A stretch of 64,000 nucleotides of DNA from Prescottella sp. R16 (GTDB lineage: Bacteria; Actinomycetota; Actinomycetes; Mycobacteriales; Mycobacteriaceae). The notes beneath the pieces were generated by a model, which saw only the letters and a program-made list of their open reading frames with translations, was not told the DNA's origin and ran no database searches. The translations under genes were made by a program, and so were the position numbers. The DNA is taken from the NCBI RefSeq assembly GCF_030656875.1, contig NZ_CP130943.1:4340001-4404000 (forward strand), in the 5' to 3' direction. Of this stretch, positions 63,550-64,000 are shown one piece after another (the stretch's first letter is position 1; each line of letters begins with the position of its first letter).

Positions 63550-63957
63550 ATGCGCGTCTTCCGTACGGCTTCCGTCACGGCCGCCCTCGCCGGAGCCGCC
63601 GCCCTGGCGTTCGCGCCGGCAGCGTCGGCCGCCACCGTCTACGACGTCACCGCGGTCCCGCCGATCGGGGTGGTGTACGCGAACACGATCACCACGCTCG
63701 CCGTCGTCGTCACCCCGACACCGGTGGGCGCCGACGCATCCACCCCGGTCACCGCCCGGATCACCGAACCCGACGGCGACACCCGCACCCTGACGATGCC
63801 GCTCACGCTCGGTGGGGCGACGGTGACCACCCGGACCCACGAGGCCGGGCGGTACACCGCCGTCTTCACCTATGCGCCGCCGTCGGGAACACCGGCGGAG
63901 ACCACCCTGCAGTTCGACGTGGCGCCGTCCCCGTTCGGGTTCGGCAGCGCGTCCTGA
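63550..63957 (+). CDS. Small secreted hypothetical protein
   Basis: A 135-residue protein with a clear Sec signal peptide (residues 1-28, cleavage after ASA in APAASAATVY). The rest is a beta-rich, Thr/Pro-rich domain resembling a single Ig-like fold (LAVVVTPTPVGADA, RITEPDGDTRTLTMPLTLGG, GRYTAVFTYAPP). It has no Cys and no known motif. It is probably secreted or loosely attached to the cell wall. The start is ATG 63550 behind GAGG. Confidence 0.7.
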   Translation: MRVFRTASVTAALAGAAALAFAPAASAATVYDVTAVPPIGVVYANTITTLAVVVTPTPVGADASTPVTARITEPDGDTRTLTMPLTLGGATVTTRTHEAGRYTAVFTYAPPSGTPAETTLQFDVAPSPFGFGSAS

Positions 63958-63969
63958 CCGCGGCGCCCG

Positions 63970-64000
63970 TCAGAGCCGGGTGACGTCGAGCGCGCCGTCG
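63970..64000 (-). CDS. Possible C-terminal end of a minus-strand gene (partial)
   Basis: A TGA at 63970-63972 (minus) ends a frame reading DGALDVTRL to the window edge. The composition is plausible, but 31 bp is too short to prove a gene or to name a family. Confidence 0.25.
   Translation of the reverse strand, partial: DGALDVTRL

Overview
The window is one stretch of high-GC chromosome from a mycolic-acid-containing actinobacterium, most likely Rhodococcus or a close relative. This is inferred from an MMPL-family lipid transporter, a WS/DGAT acyltransferase, a KshA-type 3-ketosteroid 9-alpha-hydroxylase oxygenase, a mycofactocin-type SDR, a Ppm1-like polyprenol-phosphate-mannose synthase, an actinobacterial initiator tRNA, and the heavy use of GTG starts and 4-bp (GTGA/ATGA) gene overlaps. 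I see no phage, insertion sequence, CRISPR array or rRNA. Two short stretches hold broken gene remnants.

Layout. 1-6.9 kb: an SDR tail, MMPL transporter, catalase, and an overlapping pair made of a membrane-anchored protein and a beta-propeller protein. 6.9-11.4 kb (minus): a tightly overlapped alkylation-repair operon (Lrp-type regulator, MGMT, ECF sigma factor, second MGMT, AlkB, AlkA-like glycosylase) beside a universal stress protein. 11.4-14.3 kb (minus): a WS/DGAT acyltransferase preceded by five tiny genes (33-67 codons), each with its own start; I regard these as the least explained items here. 14.3-23.2 kb: hpd, mycofactocin-type SDR, tRNA-fMet, several housekeeping and hypothetical genes, an HSL-type esterase, a phosphodiesterase-like protein, gpsA and a flavin monooxygenase. 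23.2-27.9 kb: an AztD-like zinc lipoprotein behind a Zur-like site, an orphan LeuA regulatory-domain protein behind a leader peptide and alternative hairpins, a hydrolase, a baeRF-like protein and a ClpN-HTH protein with twin palindromes upstream. 27.9-31.5 kb (minus): an OpuC-type glycine-betaine/choline ABC transporter. 31.7-39.3 kb: SDR, MgtC, kshA, hydrolase, DUF2889 protein and a large LuxR-type ATPase regulator.

39.3-50.3 kb is a urease and probable nickel island. The minus-strand operon runs ureA, a CbiX-like protein with a His-Gly tail, a fused ureB-ureC, ureF, ureG, ureD. No ureE is present. Divergently there is a five-gene family-5 (peptide/nickel) ABC transporter, followed by an MFS exporter gene.

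50.3-64 kb: a TetR/DHFR-like pair with a twin operator, an acetyl-CoA hydrolase/CoA-transferase, azlCD with a divergent Lrp regulator, a peptidase M23 remnant, an acyl-CoA synthetase, a limonene-epoxide-hydrolase-like protein, a decayed stretch with a P450-like fragment, a TetR gene divergent from a coupled phosphotransferase/unknown pair, ppm1 and a small secreted protein.

All calls rest on reading motifs and context by eye; no database search was run.
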